From: Flavobacteriales bacterium
GTDB taxonomy: Bacteria > Bacteroidota > Bacteroidia > NS11-12g > UBA955
Assembly: GCA_002737625.1 (NCBI GenBank)
Contig: NSIB01000005.1
Location: 1-44,129, forward strand
Length of the DNA: 44,129 nt
Direction: 5' to 3'
Below are positions 16,293 through 24,715 of the stretch, piece by piece. The notes beneath the pieces are model-generated. The model was not told the origin of the DNA. It saw nothing but the letters and a program-made list of their open reading frames with translations, and did no database searches. A program made the position numbers and the translations under genes. Position 1 is the stretch's first letter, and each line of letters begins with the position of its first letter.

Positions 16293-17453
16293 TTATTTGC
16301 CCGACATCCAACCACCGGTGATGGCTTGACCGTTGTTTAGTTCTTGATAACCTGTGGTGATAACCAAATCGCCTACGTTCAATCCGGTTAAGATTTCCGT
16401 ATGGCCATCGCTACTTTTGCCTGCGGTTACAGTCCTGCGTTCGGCAACGAAAAAAGCTGTAGCATCGCCTTTGGCATTGCTTTGGGCTTTGGCAATCACT
16501 ACATAACTTCCAGATTCTGTGGTTTGAATACAGTTTGAACTCACACTGATGGTATTTGCATTTTCATAATCAATGATTTTCAATTTTGCGATCATGTTCG
16601 GTTTCAAATTGTCTACGTGAGGTAATTTGGTTTCTACGCGGAATGTCCGATTCAAAGGGTCGATGTATTTTGAAGCAAATGAAATGTTCGCATCAATCTC
16701 TGTTTCAAGGTCTGGAAAGAAGATTTTGATTTTATCACCCGCTTTTACCTTTTTTGAGTATGATTCTGCCACATCGGCTTTGATTTTGATGTTGCTTAAG
16801 TTCATTACGCGGAACAGGGGTATGCCAGGTGCAACGGCTTGTCCGATTTTGGCATCCACACTTTCCAATGTACCTGTAATTGGTGCCTTGATGTTATACA
16901 TGTCGATTTGGGTTTCCAAGGTTTTCATGCTTTTCTCCAAAGACTCTTTTTGATTTTTCACAGATAGGTATTGTACTTCCGTGCCAACACCTTTTTCCCA
17001 CAGTCTTTTTTGCTTTTCAAACAGGGTAGTGACGAAGATCAATTGCTGTTGCAATTCATTGCGACCCTGAGAGATGGTAGTATTATCGAGTTGGGCCAAT
17101 ACCTGACCGGCGGTAACACTTGCACCCGGTTGAACCAATACTCGAACGATTGTACCGGGGACTTTTGGCGTTGCAATTGTACTTTCATTGGCATCGGCGG
17201 ATCCTTCAATCATGATGTAACTTTGGAATACCCCTTTTTTAATTTCGGTAATTTCCACTTCTTTACCATTGGGTTTTCCTGATTTTTGGTTAAGTTCTTT
17301 TTCGATAGCACTTGCCTCGGACTGTAATGTGGCAATTTCTTTTTTAAGAGCGTCTAATTTCGCTTGCTTGTTTTCGTCGTTGGTTTTCTTACCTCCGCAT
17401 GCGCTGATGGCCAAAGTGGCCAATACACTGAATAATATGATGTTGCGTTTCAT
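16293..17453 (-). CDS. RND efflux periplasmic adaptor subunit (lipoprotein)
   Basis: The 386-residue adaptor bridges pump and outer membrane channel. A signal peptide ends at a lipobox with Cys19 (ISACGGKK), so it is lipid-anchored. A short coiled coil (about 30-65) directly after the anchor is an extra feature before the usual order: lipoyl/barrel-sandwich half (TPKVPGTIVRVLVQPGASVTAGQVLAQLD), alpha-hairpin (about 135-180), second lipoyl half (NIKAPITGTLESVDAKIGQAVAPG), beta-barrel and membrane-proximal domain ending LNVGDLVITTGYQELNNGQAI. It starts 7 bases after the outer membrane factor stop. The extra coil may interact with envelope parts other than the pump; that is a guess. Confidence 0.94.
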   Translation of the reverse strand: MKRNIILFSVLATLAISACGGKKTNDENKQAKLDALKKEIATLQSEASAIEKELNQKSGKPNGKEVEITEIKKGVFQSYIMIEGSADANESTIATPKVPGTIVRVLVQPGASVTAGQVLAQLDNTTISQGRNELQQQLIFVTTLFEKQKRLWEKGVGTEVQYLSVKNQKESLEKSMKTLETQIDMYNIKAPITGTLESVDAKIGQAVAPGIPLFRVMNLSNIKIKADVAESYSKKVKAGDKIKIFFPDLETEIDANISFASKYIDPLNRTFRVETKLPHVDNLKPNMIAKLKIIDYENANTISVSSNCIQTTESGSYVVIAKAQSNAKGDATAFFVAERRTVTAGKSSDGHTEILTGLNVGDLVITTGYQELNNGQAITGGWMSGK

Positions 17454-17460
17454 AGATTTT

Positions 17461-18816
17461 TTATTTTATGGGTGTTCCTGTGGCTGTTCTATAATCAATT
17501 TTTGAAATAACTAGCTCGTAAATGGCATTCATGTAATTGTTGTTTGCAGTGCGAAGTTCTGTTTCCGCTTGCATGATTTCTAAGGTGCTTCCAACGCCCT
17601 CCCTATACTTAAATGTCGCTTTGTCGTATATTTTCTGCGCCAATACCAGATTCTCTTTTTGGTTGATGGCTTGTTGGATGTTGACTTCGTAACTATTTAT
17701 TGCGTTGGTGTATTCAAATGTGGCATATCGCTCAAAATTGACCATATCGTTTTTTGCCTTTTCGATTTTAATATTTGCCTCGCGAATTTTAGATTGAGTT
17801 AATCCACCGGCAAAAATGGGTACGCGAAGGTTGAATCCATAAACAGATGAAGGAACCCATGAATTGTTTACTGGTAAGTTGCTTTGGAAGAAATTGAAAT
17901 CACTTCGCAATGTACTTTTTTGATTTTGATAAAACCCTACAAGAGAAGGCAAAGAACTGGCTTGATATCTCTTTTTGTCGAGGTTGCCTAATGTGATGCT
18001 CTGCTCCAATAATTTGTGCTCTATTCGGTTGCGGCTAGAAAAAGAATTTTTTGAAATATCTTCAATGCTCAACGAATTTTCCAATTTCTCTAAGTCTTCA
18101 GTTAATTCAATCTGAGTTTCTAATGGCAATCCCATTTGCATTTTAAGGGCATTTTTGGTGATGAGAATGGCATTCTCTAACTTTACCTTTTGCAGTTGAA
18201 GATTCCTCAAAGAGAGGGTTAATCGATCCACATCTAAAGTTTCAACAAATCCTTCTTTGTTCATTTCAGTGACATCGTGAAGCGACTTTTCCAACAAGTT
18301 GATATTTGTTTGGATTAAGTCGAGGTTTTTCTGGGTCGATACTGCAGCAACATAGGCTTTGGCTACATGAAGCTGAGCATCTATTAAGGCTTTTTGCTTT
18401 AACAAATCACTCATGCCCATAAACGCTTTGCTTGCTCGCAAGCCGACCATATAAGTGCCATCAAAAAGCAACTGATTTACGGAAAAAGCGGCATTGCTAC
18501 TATACTCTTGCTGAAAACGCAGGAAAATAAAGTCAGGGGCAGATGTTCCGGGCGTTTTTGTGAAGTTGTTTACCCAGTTGCCAGGAATTGTCAAGTATTG
18601 CTGGAACCCTGCAGATGCAATCACTTGCGGCAGTCCATAGGAAGTGGTTTGCTTTACTGTTTCCCTTGCAATTTGCACGTCATACTGTGCATTTAGGTAA
18701 CTTAAGTTGTTTTGCTCCGTGAAGGCCAAAGCTTCGTGAAGGCTAAATTGTTGGACCTCCTGCGCGCTCAAAGACAGTTGGGCGAAGAGTAATGAGAGGA
18801 TGACTATGCGTTTCAT
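17461..18816 (-). CDS. TolC-family outer membrane efflux protein
   Basis: This outer membrane channel of the tripartite pump has 451 residues with a signal peptide MKRIVILSLLFAQLSLSAQ. Two outer-membrane-efflux repeats are visible. Each has helical stretches of Asn/Gln/Lys-rich coil (SYLNAQYDVQIARETVK; EATIEKAKNDMVNFERYA-like) and a beta part (NAAFSVNQLLFDG; GFNLRVPIFAGG). The C-terminal helix has YREGVGSTLEIMQAETELR, the classic TolC end motif. Start ATG 18816 is 11 bases after the tetR stop, and the adaptor gene follows 7 bases downstream. The specific substrate cannot be told from this component. Confidence 0.94.
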   Translation of the reverse strand: MKRIVILSLLFAQLSLSAQEVQQFSLHEALAFTEQNNLSYLNAQYDVQIARETVKQTTSYGLPQVIASAGFQQYLTIPGNWVNNFTKTPGTSAPDFIFLRFQQEYSSNAAFSVNQLLFDGTYMVGLRASKAFMGMSDLLKQKALIDAQLHVAKAYVAAVSTQKNLDLIQTNINLLEKSLHDVTEMNKEGFVETLDVDRLTLSLRNLQLQKVKLENAILITKNALKMQMGLPLETQIELTEDLEKLENSLSIEDISKNSFSSRNRIEHKLLEQSITLGNLDKKRYQASSLPSLVGFYQNQKSTLRSDFNFFQSNLPVNNSWVPSSVYGFNLRVPIFAGGLTQSKIREANIKIEKAKNDMVNFERYATFEYTNAINSYEVNIQQAINQKENLVLAQKIYDKATFKYREGVGSTLEIMQAETELRTANNNYMNAIYELVISKIDYRTATGTPIK

Positions 18817-18827
18817 TTTGATTTTTT

Positions 18828-19439
18828 CTATGATTTACTTTTCCAATCGATTTCATCTACGATTTTTAACCCCTCAAAGGTTGATATTCCGCGTAAATGA
18901 TATCGAATAATTTCTATGACTAAATCGTTTTGAGCGATTTCTAAGCTATTTAATTCAATACTTTCAAATACACTAAATGAAAGCATCGAGAAACTGTGAG
19001 CAATAACTTGGGAATCAAAATCATTGCGGTAATGACCTGTATTTCTACCTAGTTCGATGTTCTGCTTGATGTGATTTACAATGTGACTGCTTCTATGCTT
19101 TTCAAAGATTTGAAAGCTGTTGGGATGATACTTTTTTAAGTCGTACATCATACTTGGGCTAAACCGACGCTGTTTTCCGATGATGTATTGGGTAATTTTA
19201 TACAACTGGTAAATCGGATTCTCCTCAACGGCAATAATTCCATCAATGGCTTGCTGTGTTTCTTGCATGTGCGATTCAATCGTGCACATGACCAAACTCT
19301 CTTTGTCTCTAAAGCATTTGTAAAGTGTCTTTTTGGAGATGGAGATTTCCTTGGCAACATCGTCCATGGTGACACTTTTCACGCCGAAACAACTGAATAA
19401 TCGCTCCGCAGTAAGTTGAATTCTGTACACCAATTCCAT
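18828..19439 (-). CDS. TetR-family regulator of the efflux operon
   Basis: The 203-residue repressor-type protein has an N-terminal helix-turn-helix: FGVKSVTMDDVAKEISISKKTLYKCFRDKESL (about 18-49) follows the TetR pattern, including the Lys-Lys-Thr-x-Tyr-x-x-F-x-x-K-Glu recognition-helix end. The remaining helices form the ligand and dimer domain without a recognised subgroup. ATG 19439 is chosen over an in-frame TTG at 19451. It is the first gene of the operon, 11 bases before the outer membrane factor, so regulator and pump are made together. A dyad over its promoter (19475-19502) is a candidate autoregulatory operator. A ligand cannot be inferred. Confidence 0.93.
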   Translation of the reverse strand: MELVYRIQLTAERLFSCFGVKSVTMDDVAKEISISKKTLYKCFRDKESLVMCTIESHMQETQQAIDGIIAVEENPIYQLYKITQYIIGKQRRFSPSMMYDLKKYHPNSFQIFEKHRSSHIVNHIKQNIELGRNTGHYRNDFDSQVIAHSFSMLSFSVFESIELNSLEIAQNDLVIEIIRYHLRGISTFEGLKIVDEIDWKSKS

Positions 19440-19448
19440 AAGATGCCG

Positions 19449-19456
19449 CAAAATTA
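19449..19456 (-). promoter_or_regulatory. -7 element of the tetR-efflux operon
   Basis: The minus strand reads TAATTTTG, an exact TAnnTTTG, 9 bases before the tetR ATG. The -33 position expected from it falls at about 19476-19480, inside the inner half of the dyad at 19475-19502. Confidence 0.5.
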
Positions 19457-19474
19457 AGAATTAAAATTTGCTTT

Positions 19475-19502
19475 GGAAACTATTTTTGTGTTTTAAGTTT
19501 CC
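19475..19502. promoter_or_regulatory. Candidate TetR operator dyad
   Basis: GGAAACT (19475-19481) and AGTTTCC (19496-19502) are a perfect 7-bp inverted repeat with a 14-base spacer, total 28 bases, centred about 33 bases upstream of the tetR -7 element. Size and position suit a TetR-family operator that would block the -33 region. That is inference from geometry only. Confidence 0.4.
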
Positions 19503-19511
19503 GTGTTGGTT

Positions 19512-19538
19512 CTAATTGTGGATAGAATCGACAATTAG
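19512..19538. repeat. Inverted repeat at the sppA 3' end
   Basis: CTAATTGT (19512-19519) and ACAATTAG (19531-19538) form a perfect 8-bp inverted repeat with an 11-base loop; the right arm contains the sppA stop codon. No U-tract follows in the minus direction, so it is a poor intrinsic terminator. It could be a second regulator site for tetR, an mRNA 3'-end structure, or chance. Confidence 0.35.
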
Positions 19539-21304
19539 TGCATTTTTACCGACCAAGGCAATAGATACTGAGGCCCCTGCAGGTATTGGATTTGATCGAT
19601 TTGTTGCAAAGTCTTTAAATCAATCCCGGTTGTCTTTGCGAGTGCTCTGAATTTTGCTTTACTCACTTCATCGGCTTGTAAAATTTGGCTCAGCCAATCT
19701 TCGTTTTCAGGGAATTTAACCACTCTGTACTCTTTAATTTTCGCTTTTCTTGCTGCCGACGTAATGGCCCGATCGATACCACCTAATCCATCGATTAATC
19801 CCAAAGGCAAGGCATCTTCTGCAGTATACACCCTACCTTCAGCCAATTCAGAAACCCTGCCTTTTGTTAATTTACGTCCGGTGGCTACCGTGGTAATGAA
19901 ATCATCATAGATACTATTTACCATCAACTGCATTTTTTCTTGTTCCTTGGCACTTAACGGTCTATCTGGGCGCCATCCGGCAGACAATTCGCCCAATTCT
20001 ACCGTTTGATAATTGAGTCCCATGGTGTTACCAAACAGTTTCTCGGTGTTGGGAAGCAAAGCAAAAACACCAATGGAACCGGTAATGGTGTTAGGCAATG
20101 CGAAAATGCTATCTGCCACACAGCCCATATAGTAACCGCCGCTGGCAGAAACATCGCCAAAAGAAACAATTACGGGTTTTACTTTTTTGCAGGCAATGAT
20201 TTCATGAGCCATTTCATCACTCGCGAAAGCGCTGCCCCCTGGAGAATTGATGCGAATTACAATCGCTTTGATGGTTGCGTCTTTTTGGGCTTTGTGTAGT
20301 TGTGTGATAAAGGTTTTACTGCCAATCTGCTCATTTGGATTTTGTTTTCCGGGCATGATTTCACCTACGGCATAAATAACAGCGATTTTGTTTTCATTGT
20401 AAGCATAGGGATCGGCGTCTTTTGCATATTTCGCAAAATCAAACCAATGTGCTGTTTCCGGTCTCATTTTTGCCTCTTTGGCTGCAATGTTCTTCGCTTC
20501 TGTTTCGTACTCTAACGCATCAACCAAACCCAATGATTTTGCGTCTTTCGGTAACTGAGCCTTTGATTGCATCGCCATTTGCCAAACCGAATCCATTTGC
20601 AATTTTCTGCTAGATGCAATGTTTTTGATTTGGAATTTATACAATGAAGTGATGTAAGCAGTGACTTGTTCTCGGTTGGCTTCCGACATTTCTTTCTGAA
20701 TGAAAGGTTCCACCGCCGACTTGAATTTGCCTACGCGAAATATTTGAAAGTCGACCCCCAGTTTTTCAAATAAGCCTTTATACATCACGAATTTGGCGGA
20801 AATCCCATCCACCTCAAGAAATCCCCGAGGGTTTAATATCACTTTGTCGCAGGCAGATGCTATATAATATCCCAATTCAGAATAAAGCCCGCTGTAGGCA
20901 ACAACAGATTTTCCAGACTTTCTGAATAATAGAATTGCATTTCGAATTTCCTCTGCGGTTGCCATACCACCACCGTAACTTCCACAATCCAAATAAATTC
21001 CTTTGACTTGGCTGTCCTTGCTAGCCTTTTTTAATCCATTGATGATATCGTCAAGTCCCAATACCGGAGATTCGTTGATTGCTGCTGAAATAATTTCGTC
21101 CAATGGATTGGATCCGCTTCTTTCGTTTACTTCGGTTCCCAATGTTAGATTTAGAATGGTGGGTTCCGATAATTCTTCTTCTTTTGTACTACCCATTTTT
21201 GAGGTTAATCCAGAAATGAAAATACCACAAACCAATGCAATAGAAATGATACCTAGGGCAAATCCGCCCAATAGGGTAATAAAATACTTGAGAAACTTCT
21301 TCAT
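19535..21304 (-). CDS. sppA: Signal peptide peptidase SppA, 67 kDa type
   Basis: This membrane-bound serine protease degrades cleaved signal peptides. Its 589 residues are the long, two-domain form with an N-terminal membrane anchor (about 8-32). Both S49 domains are present. The catalytic Lys195 lies in the first (VGKFKSAVEPF) and the nucleophile Ser388 in the second (DVSASGGYYMG), with RINSPGGSAFASDE at about 351-364 forming the oxyanion region. The late part has KGRVSELAEGRVYTAEDA and ends with a short basic tail. ATG 21304 is preceded by an exact -7 element 11 bases upstream. The downstream gap before tetR holds two inverted repeats. Assignment is secure. Confidence 0.96.
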   Translation of the reverse strand: MKKFLKYFITLLGGFALGIISIALVCGIFISGLTSKMGSTKEEELSEPTILNLTLGTEVNERSGSNPLDEIISAAINESPVLGLDDIINGLKKASKDSQVKGIYLDCGSYGGGMATAEEIRNAILLFRKSGKSVVAYSGLYSELGYYIASACDKVILNPRGFLEVDGISAKFVMYKGLFEKLGVDFQIFRVGKFKSAVEPFIQKEMSEANREQVTAYITSLYKFQIKNIASSRKLQMDSVWQMAMQSKAQLPKDAKSLGLVDALEYETEAKNIAAKEAKMRPETAHWFDFAKYAKDADPYAYNENKIAVIYAVGEIMPGKQNPNEQIGSKTFITQLHKAQKDATIKAIVIRINSPGGSAFASDEMAHEIIACKKVKPVIVSFGDVSASGGYYMGCVADSIFALPNTITGSIGVFALLPNTEKLFGNTMGLNYQTVELGELSAGWRPDRPLSAKEQEKMQLMVNSIYDDFITTVATGRKLTKGRVSELAEGRVYTAEDALPLGLIDGLGGIDRAITSAARKAKIKEYRVVKFPENEDWLSQILQADEVSKAKFRALAKTTGIDLKTLQQIDQIQYLQGPQYLLPWSVKMH

Positions 21305-21315
21305 AGTCAGGGTCT

Positions 21316-21323
21316 CAAATTTA
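21316..21323 (-). promoter_or_regulatory. -7 element of sppA
   Basis: The minus strand reads TAAATTTG, an exact TAnnTTTG ending 11 bases before the sppA ATG. No TTTG is found at normal -33 spacing. Confidence 0.5.
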
Positions 21324-21378
21324 AGATACGCTTTACGGTTTATTTACATCATTCGTCAAATCGAACCTTTGTACGGAT

Positions 21379-21437
21379 GAAATTTGGCACATAAGTTGGT
21401 TAGATAGGCATTTTGCAATCGGAAATAGCCAAATTTC
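21379..21437. repeat. 10-bp inverted repeat between sppA and the TonB receptor gene
   Basis: GAAATTTGGC (21379-21388) and GCCAAATTTC (21428-21437) are exact reverse complements separated by 39 bases. They lie in the 181-base gap between the TonB receptor stop and the sppA start. There is no U-tract, so termination is not obvious; looping or a distal operator pair upstream of sppA is possible. The rest of this gap shows only the sppA -7 element. Confidence 0.4.
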
Positions 21438-21485
21438 GGTTGACCATTACACAACTCTTTGCAATACGCCACTGGGTGGGGGCAA

Positions 21486-23993
21486 TTAAAAACTGCCGTA
21501 TAATCTGATATTTAATCTGCGGCCGGTGAGGTAATCTGGGACGCCATATCGGTTATTTTGGAGATCTTTCACCCAACTGTATCCGATCACATTGTTGATG
21601 TCGAGCAAGTTAAAAATATCGATACTTAACCACGCATTGGTCATTCCTAATTTACCCACCCATTTGTACTTTTTGGGTTCAAAAATCTTACTAAATCCAA
21701 TGTCAACCCGGCGATAAGGCGGTATAGTATTCGGCGTAGTAGTATAGCGGGCTTTGCCATCCAAATAATAGGGAATGCCAGTTCCGATATTCAGAGTCAA
21801 GTTTACCCGCAAACTCGGATTGTTGGGCATTTGATCCTGAAAAACTGCACCCAAATTCACGCGTCGGTCTGTAGGACGACGCAAATAGTCCGTAGTAATC
21901 GTATTTCCCGTTAAAGCATCGTTGTAGGTGATTTTTTCTTTGGTCTGCATGATTCCCAACGTAAACCAACTTTCCAATCCTTTGGTGAACTCTCCATAAA
22001 TCCGCTGATCAATTCCCCAGGCAAAGCCATTGGCCGAATTGGTTCCATAATATCGAATCCGAATATTGTCGAAAAGGTAAGGCACCAAATCTTGATATCT
22101 TTTGTAATAGGTCTCTGCCGTGTATTTGAATTTGCGTCCGCCATTGAAGAAGTAACGCTCATAGCCGGTCACTAGGTGCCAACTCTTCTGAGCCACTAAC
22201 TGTAGGTTTAATAAGCCATCGAAGTTTCTTAATTCCCGATAAAATCCGGGTTGATGATAGGCGCCAATGGCCAATTTATAAAGCACATCGGGTTTTTTGG
22301 CAGCGTCGGAACGCTGACGTTCATTGAAAGCTTTGTGGGGCTCCCAACTTAAGCTCATTCTAGGCATGATGAGCATTTCTCGGTTTGCCGTCCAATACTG
22401 GGTTCGAATGCCTGAGGTAAGCCAAATTTGCTGACGTTTACTCATTCTCCATTGGCCTGCGATATGGGCTTTTCCGCGATAGGTATTCAATGTGTTTTTA
22501 GCGAGAATATAATTATCGAACAGAATACTGTCCTCCATGCTGCCAAACGGTGCAATGTTATACCCAGCGCTGTCGTTGTAATACCATTCAGAAATTTTAT
22601 CAACTACACTTTCTTTGTTCAAGCGAATACTGTAATTCCATGAAAAAGCATCAGTATTTTTTCCAATTTTTCCAATATGAGCAAATTGGGTAACGCCCGA
22701 CCGCATACGGTTTCTACCATGGTCGATGTAATATCCGTAACCCAATGTTTTCAGGGGTTTTCCATAGGTTTTAGAACCCATATCGCGGTCGAGTTGCGAC
22801 AAGTAATACAATCCTTCCACATCAAAAACCTCTTGCTCCTCAATGGAAGTGTGATTCAGCATCCATTTGAATTCATTGCGGATGTTTGGTGTATATCTCA
22901 AAGTGATAGACCCCATTCCGTAGAGATATTTGAGCGATTCTTGTCCGCCCATGCCAACATCCAATTGATACGCATTTTGTATCGTACCAAAGGTTGTGCT
23001 TCTGCTGGTTGGATTTAGCGTGTAATTGTTGCTGGCCAAATTACCCAAGAAATCGATGAATAATTTTCGATCCAATCTATAGGTGACTTGGGTTTGGAGA
23101 TCGTTGAATCGCATCGAGTAATTACCCTTCACGTTTAACGTCTTGGTGAGCAGTGAATTATTGAAATTACGAATTCCTAAGAAGCCTGAAAACCGATTCT
23201 TTTTTCCGCTGATCGTGGCGCTACTGAGCATTGTGCCCAAGGTGGCACTGCCTTTAAACGAGTCGGGCCTAATATAATCTACATCGAGTACCGAACTCAT
23301 TTTATCTCCATATTGAGCCCCAAATCCACCGGCACTGAATTTCACTGATTGCACTAGATCTGAATTGATAAAACTGAGTCCTTCTTGTTGCCCACTGCTA
23401 ATTAATTGAGGTCTTAGAATTTCGATGTCGTTTACGTAAATCAGATTTTCATCGTAGTTTCCGCCTCTCACGGTGTATTGGCTCGACATTTCATTGCCCG
23501 ATGAGGCGCCTATGAATGTTTTGACAAGCGCTTCGATGCCGTTGCCCATAGAAGGGTTGAGTTGCAATTTCTGTGGTTTGATTTCTTCCAAGAAGGGTCC
23601 GCCTTGAGAAATTCGGATTCTGACTTCGCCGATTAGGTCCAATCCACTTCCGAGGGTAATTATCTGTAAATCAATTTCTTGATTCGATTTGCTGCTGCTG
23701 CTATCGGTTTGATTTAGCCATTTATAGCCAAAAAGCTTTTCTCCATTGCGATATCCAAAAATCAAGTCGCCAGGGAACAAGGTTTCTGATGGGGTAAAAA
23801 ATCCTAAGGAATCCGTGATGCCAATTTGCGAATCATCCGACAGACGGATTCTGATTTTCGCAAGGCTAGTGGATGCTGAGCTACTTTGATTTTGCGATAC
23901 ATCCCGAATTACTCTTCCTCGCTGAATCGCTTGTTGGGCATTTGCCACAACACCGATTAAGGTAAGAAGTAAAAGCGACAGGATTTTTTTCAC
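21486..23993 (-). CDS. TonB-dependent outer membrane receptor
   Basis: This outer membrane beta-barrel takes up an unknown ligand using TonB energy. Its 835 residues start at GTG 23993 with signal peptide MKKILSLLLLTLIGVVANAQ. The first ~120 residues form a short beta domain in place of a standard carboxypeptidase-like repeat. The plug domain (about 150-270) has YTVRGGNYDENLIYVNDIEI and KFSAGGFGAQYGDKMSSVLDV, the usual Bacteroidota plug pattern. The barrel follows and ends in the aromatic RLNIRLYGSF. The start is 28 bases after the rpe stop on the same strand, so it may be read from the rpe promoter. No SusD-like partner gene is present, which argues against a polysaccharide-utilisation pair. 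Ligand unknown. Confidence 0.93.
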   Translation of the reverse strand: MKKILSLLLLTLIGVVANAQQAIQRGRVIRDVSQNQSSSASTSLAKIRIRLSDDSQIGITDSLGFFTPSETLFPGDLIFGYRNGEKLFGYKWLNQTDSSSSKSNQEIDLQIITLGSGLDLIGEVRIRISQGGPFLEEIKPQKLQLNPSMGNGIEALVKTFIGASSGNEMSSQYTVRGGNYDENLIYVNDIEILRPQLISSGQQEGLSFINSDLVQSVKFSAGGFGAQYGDKMSSVLDVDYIRPDSFKGSATLGTMLSSATISGKKNRFSGFLGIRNFNNSLLTKTLNVKGNYSMRFNDLQTQVTYRLDRKLFIDFLGNLASNNYTLNPTSRSTTFGTIQNAYQLDVGMGGQESLKYLYGMGSITLRYTPNIRNEFKWMLNHTSIEEQEVFDVEGLYYLSQLDRDMGSKTYGKPLKTLGYGYYIDHGRNRMRSGVTQFAHIGKIGKNTDAFSWNYSIRLNKESVVDKISEWYYNDSAGYNIAPFGSMEDSILFDNYILAKNTLNTYRGKAHIAGQWRMSKRQQIWLTSGIRTQYWTANREMLIMPRMSLSWEPHKAFNERQRSDAAKKPDVLYKLAIGAYHQPGFYRELRNFDGLLNLQLVAQKSWHLVTGYERYFFNGGRKFKYTAETYYKRYQDLVPYLFDNIRIRYYGTNSANGFAWGIDQRIYGEFTKGLESWFTLGIMQTKEKITYNDALTGNTITTDYLRRPTDRRVNLGAVFQDQMPNNPSLRVNLTLNIGTGIPYYLDGKARYTTTPNTIPPYRRVDIGFSKIFEPKKYKWVGKLGMTNAWLSIDIFNLLDINNVIGYSWVKDLQNNRYGVPDYLTGRRLNIRLYGSF

Positions 23994-24021
23994 GCAAGTA
24001 ACTAACGCAGAAATGGTTGCG

Positions 24022-24678
24022 TTATTTGATTAGATGTTTGAGTTCTGTAATGGTTTGAGTGGGGTTTGCGTTGCCAAAAACGGTATTTCCAGCCACCAAG
24101 ACATCGGCGCCTGCATCGGTTAACAATTTTGCGTTTGCCATAGAGACGCCACCATCAATTTCGATTAAGGTGTTTGTTCCAGCCTCAGTGATCATTGATT
24201 TAAGCGTTTTTACCTTGGCGTAGGTGTTTTCGATAAAGGATTGACCGCCAAATCCTGGGTTTACGCTCATCAAACAAACCACATCACAGAGAAAAAGCAC
24301 TTCTTTGATCGATTCAACGGGGGTATGCGGATTGATGGCAACGCCTGCTTTCATGCCATGATTTCGGATATTTGTGAGTGTTCGATGAAGGTGGGTGCAT
24401 GCTTCAACATGGACCGTTAGAACATGAGCTCCAGCATCGGCAAAGGCTTTTGTATAACGATCGGGATCTACAATCATCAAGTGCACATCCAAGGGTTTTG
24501 TGGCTTTTGACTTTAGCGGTTTCATCACTGGGAAACCAAAAGAAATATTGGGTACAAAAACGCCATCCATAACATCCACATGAAACCAATCGGCTTCACT
24601 ATGATTGATCATGTCGATTTCTTCGTTCAACTTGCCGAAATCGGCGGAAAGGATGGAGGGTGCGATCATTCCAGGCAT
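24022..24678 (-). CDS. rpe: Ribulose-phosphate 3-epimerase
   Basis: It interconverts ribulose 5-phosphate and xylulose 5-phosphate in the pentose phosphate pathway. The 218-residue TIM barrel has IAPSILSADFGKL at the start, metal and acid-base residues in WFHVDVMDGVFVPN (His33, Asp35), His66 in DVHLMI, MSVNPGFGGQ, and the second catalytic Asp in IEIDGGV. Two starts fit: ATG 24678 (MPG-) or ATG 24669 (MIAPSILS-). The -7 element ends only 4 bases before the first, so the second is plausible for a transcript starting near 24678. It is flanked by folP upstream (18-base gap) and the TonB receptor downstream. Confidence 0.96.
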   Translation of the reverse strand: MPGMIAPSILSADFGKLNEEIDMINHSEADWFHVDVMDGVFVPNISFGFPVMKPLKSKATKPLDVHLMIVDPDRYTKAFADAGAHVLTVHVEACTHLHRTLTNIRNHGMKAGVAINPHTPVESIKEVLFLCDVVCLMSVNPGFGGQSFIENTYAKVKTLKSMITEAGTNTLIEIDGGVSMANAKLLTDAGADVLVAGNTVFGNANPTQTITELKHLIK

Positions 24679-24682
24679 GATG

Positions 24683-24715
24683 CAAAGTTAATTAGATTAT
24701 GCTTTTAAAGCCAAA
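24683..24715 (-). promoter_or_regulatory. Complete -33/-7 promoter of rpe
   Basis: The minus strand has TTTG at 24715-24712, a 21-base spacer and TAACTTTG at 24690-24683. This is the best full Bacteroidota promoter in the window. Its upstream half lies inside the 3' end of folP, so rpe can be transcribed independently of fumC-folP. Confidence 0.6.

Noticed and set aside
21486-23993. TonB receptor as part of a SusC/SusD polysaccharide locus
   Set aside because: No SusD-like gene, glycosidase or hybrid regulator is adjacent; neighbours are core metabolic genes and the receptor lacks a typical SusC carboxypeptidase-like start.
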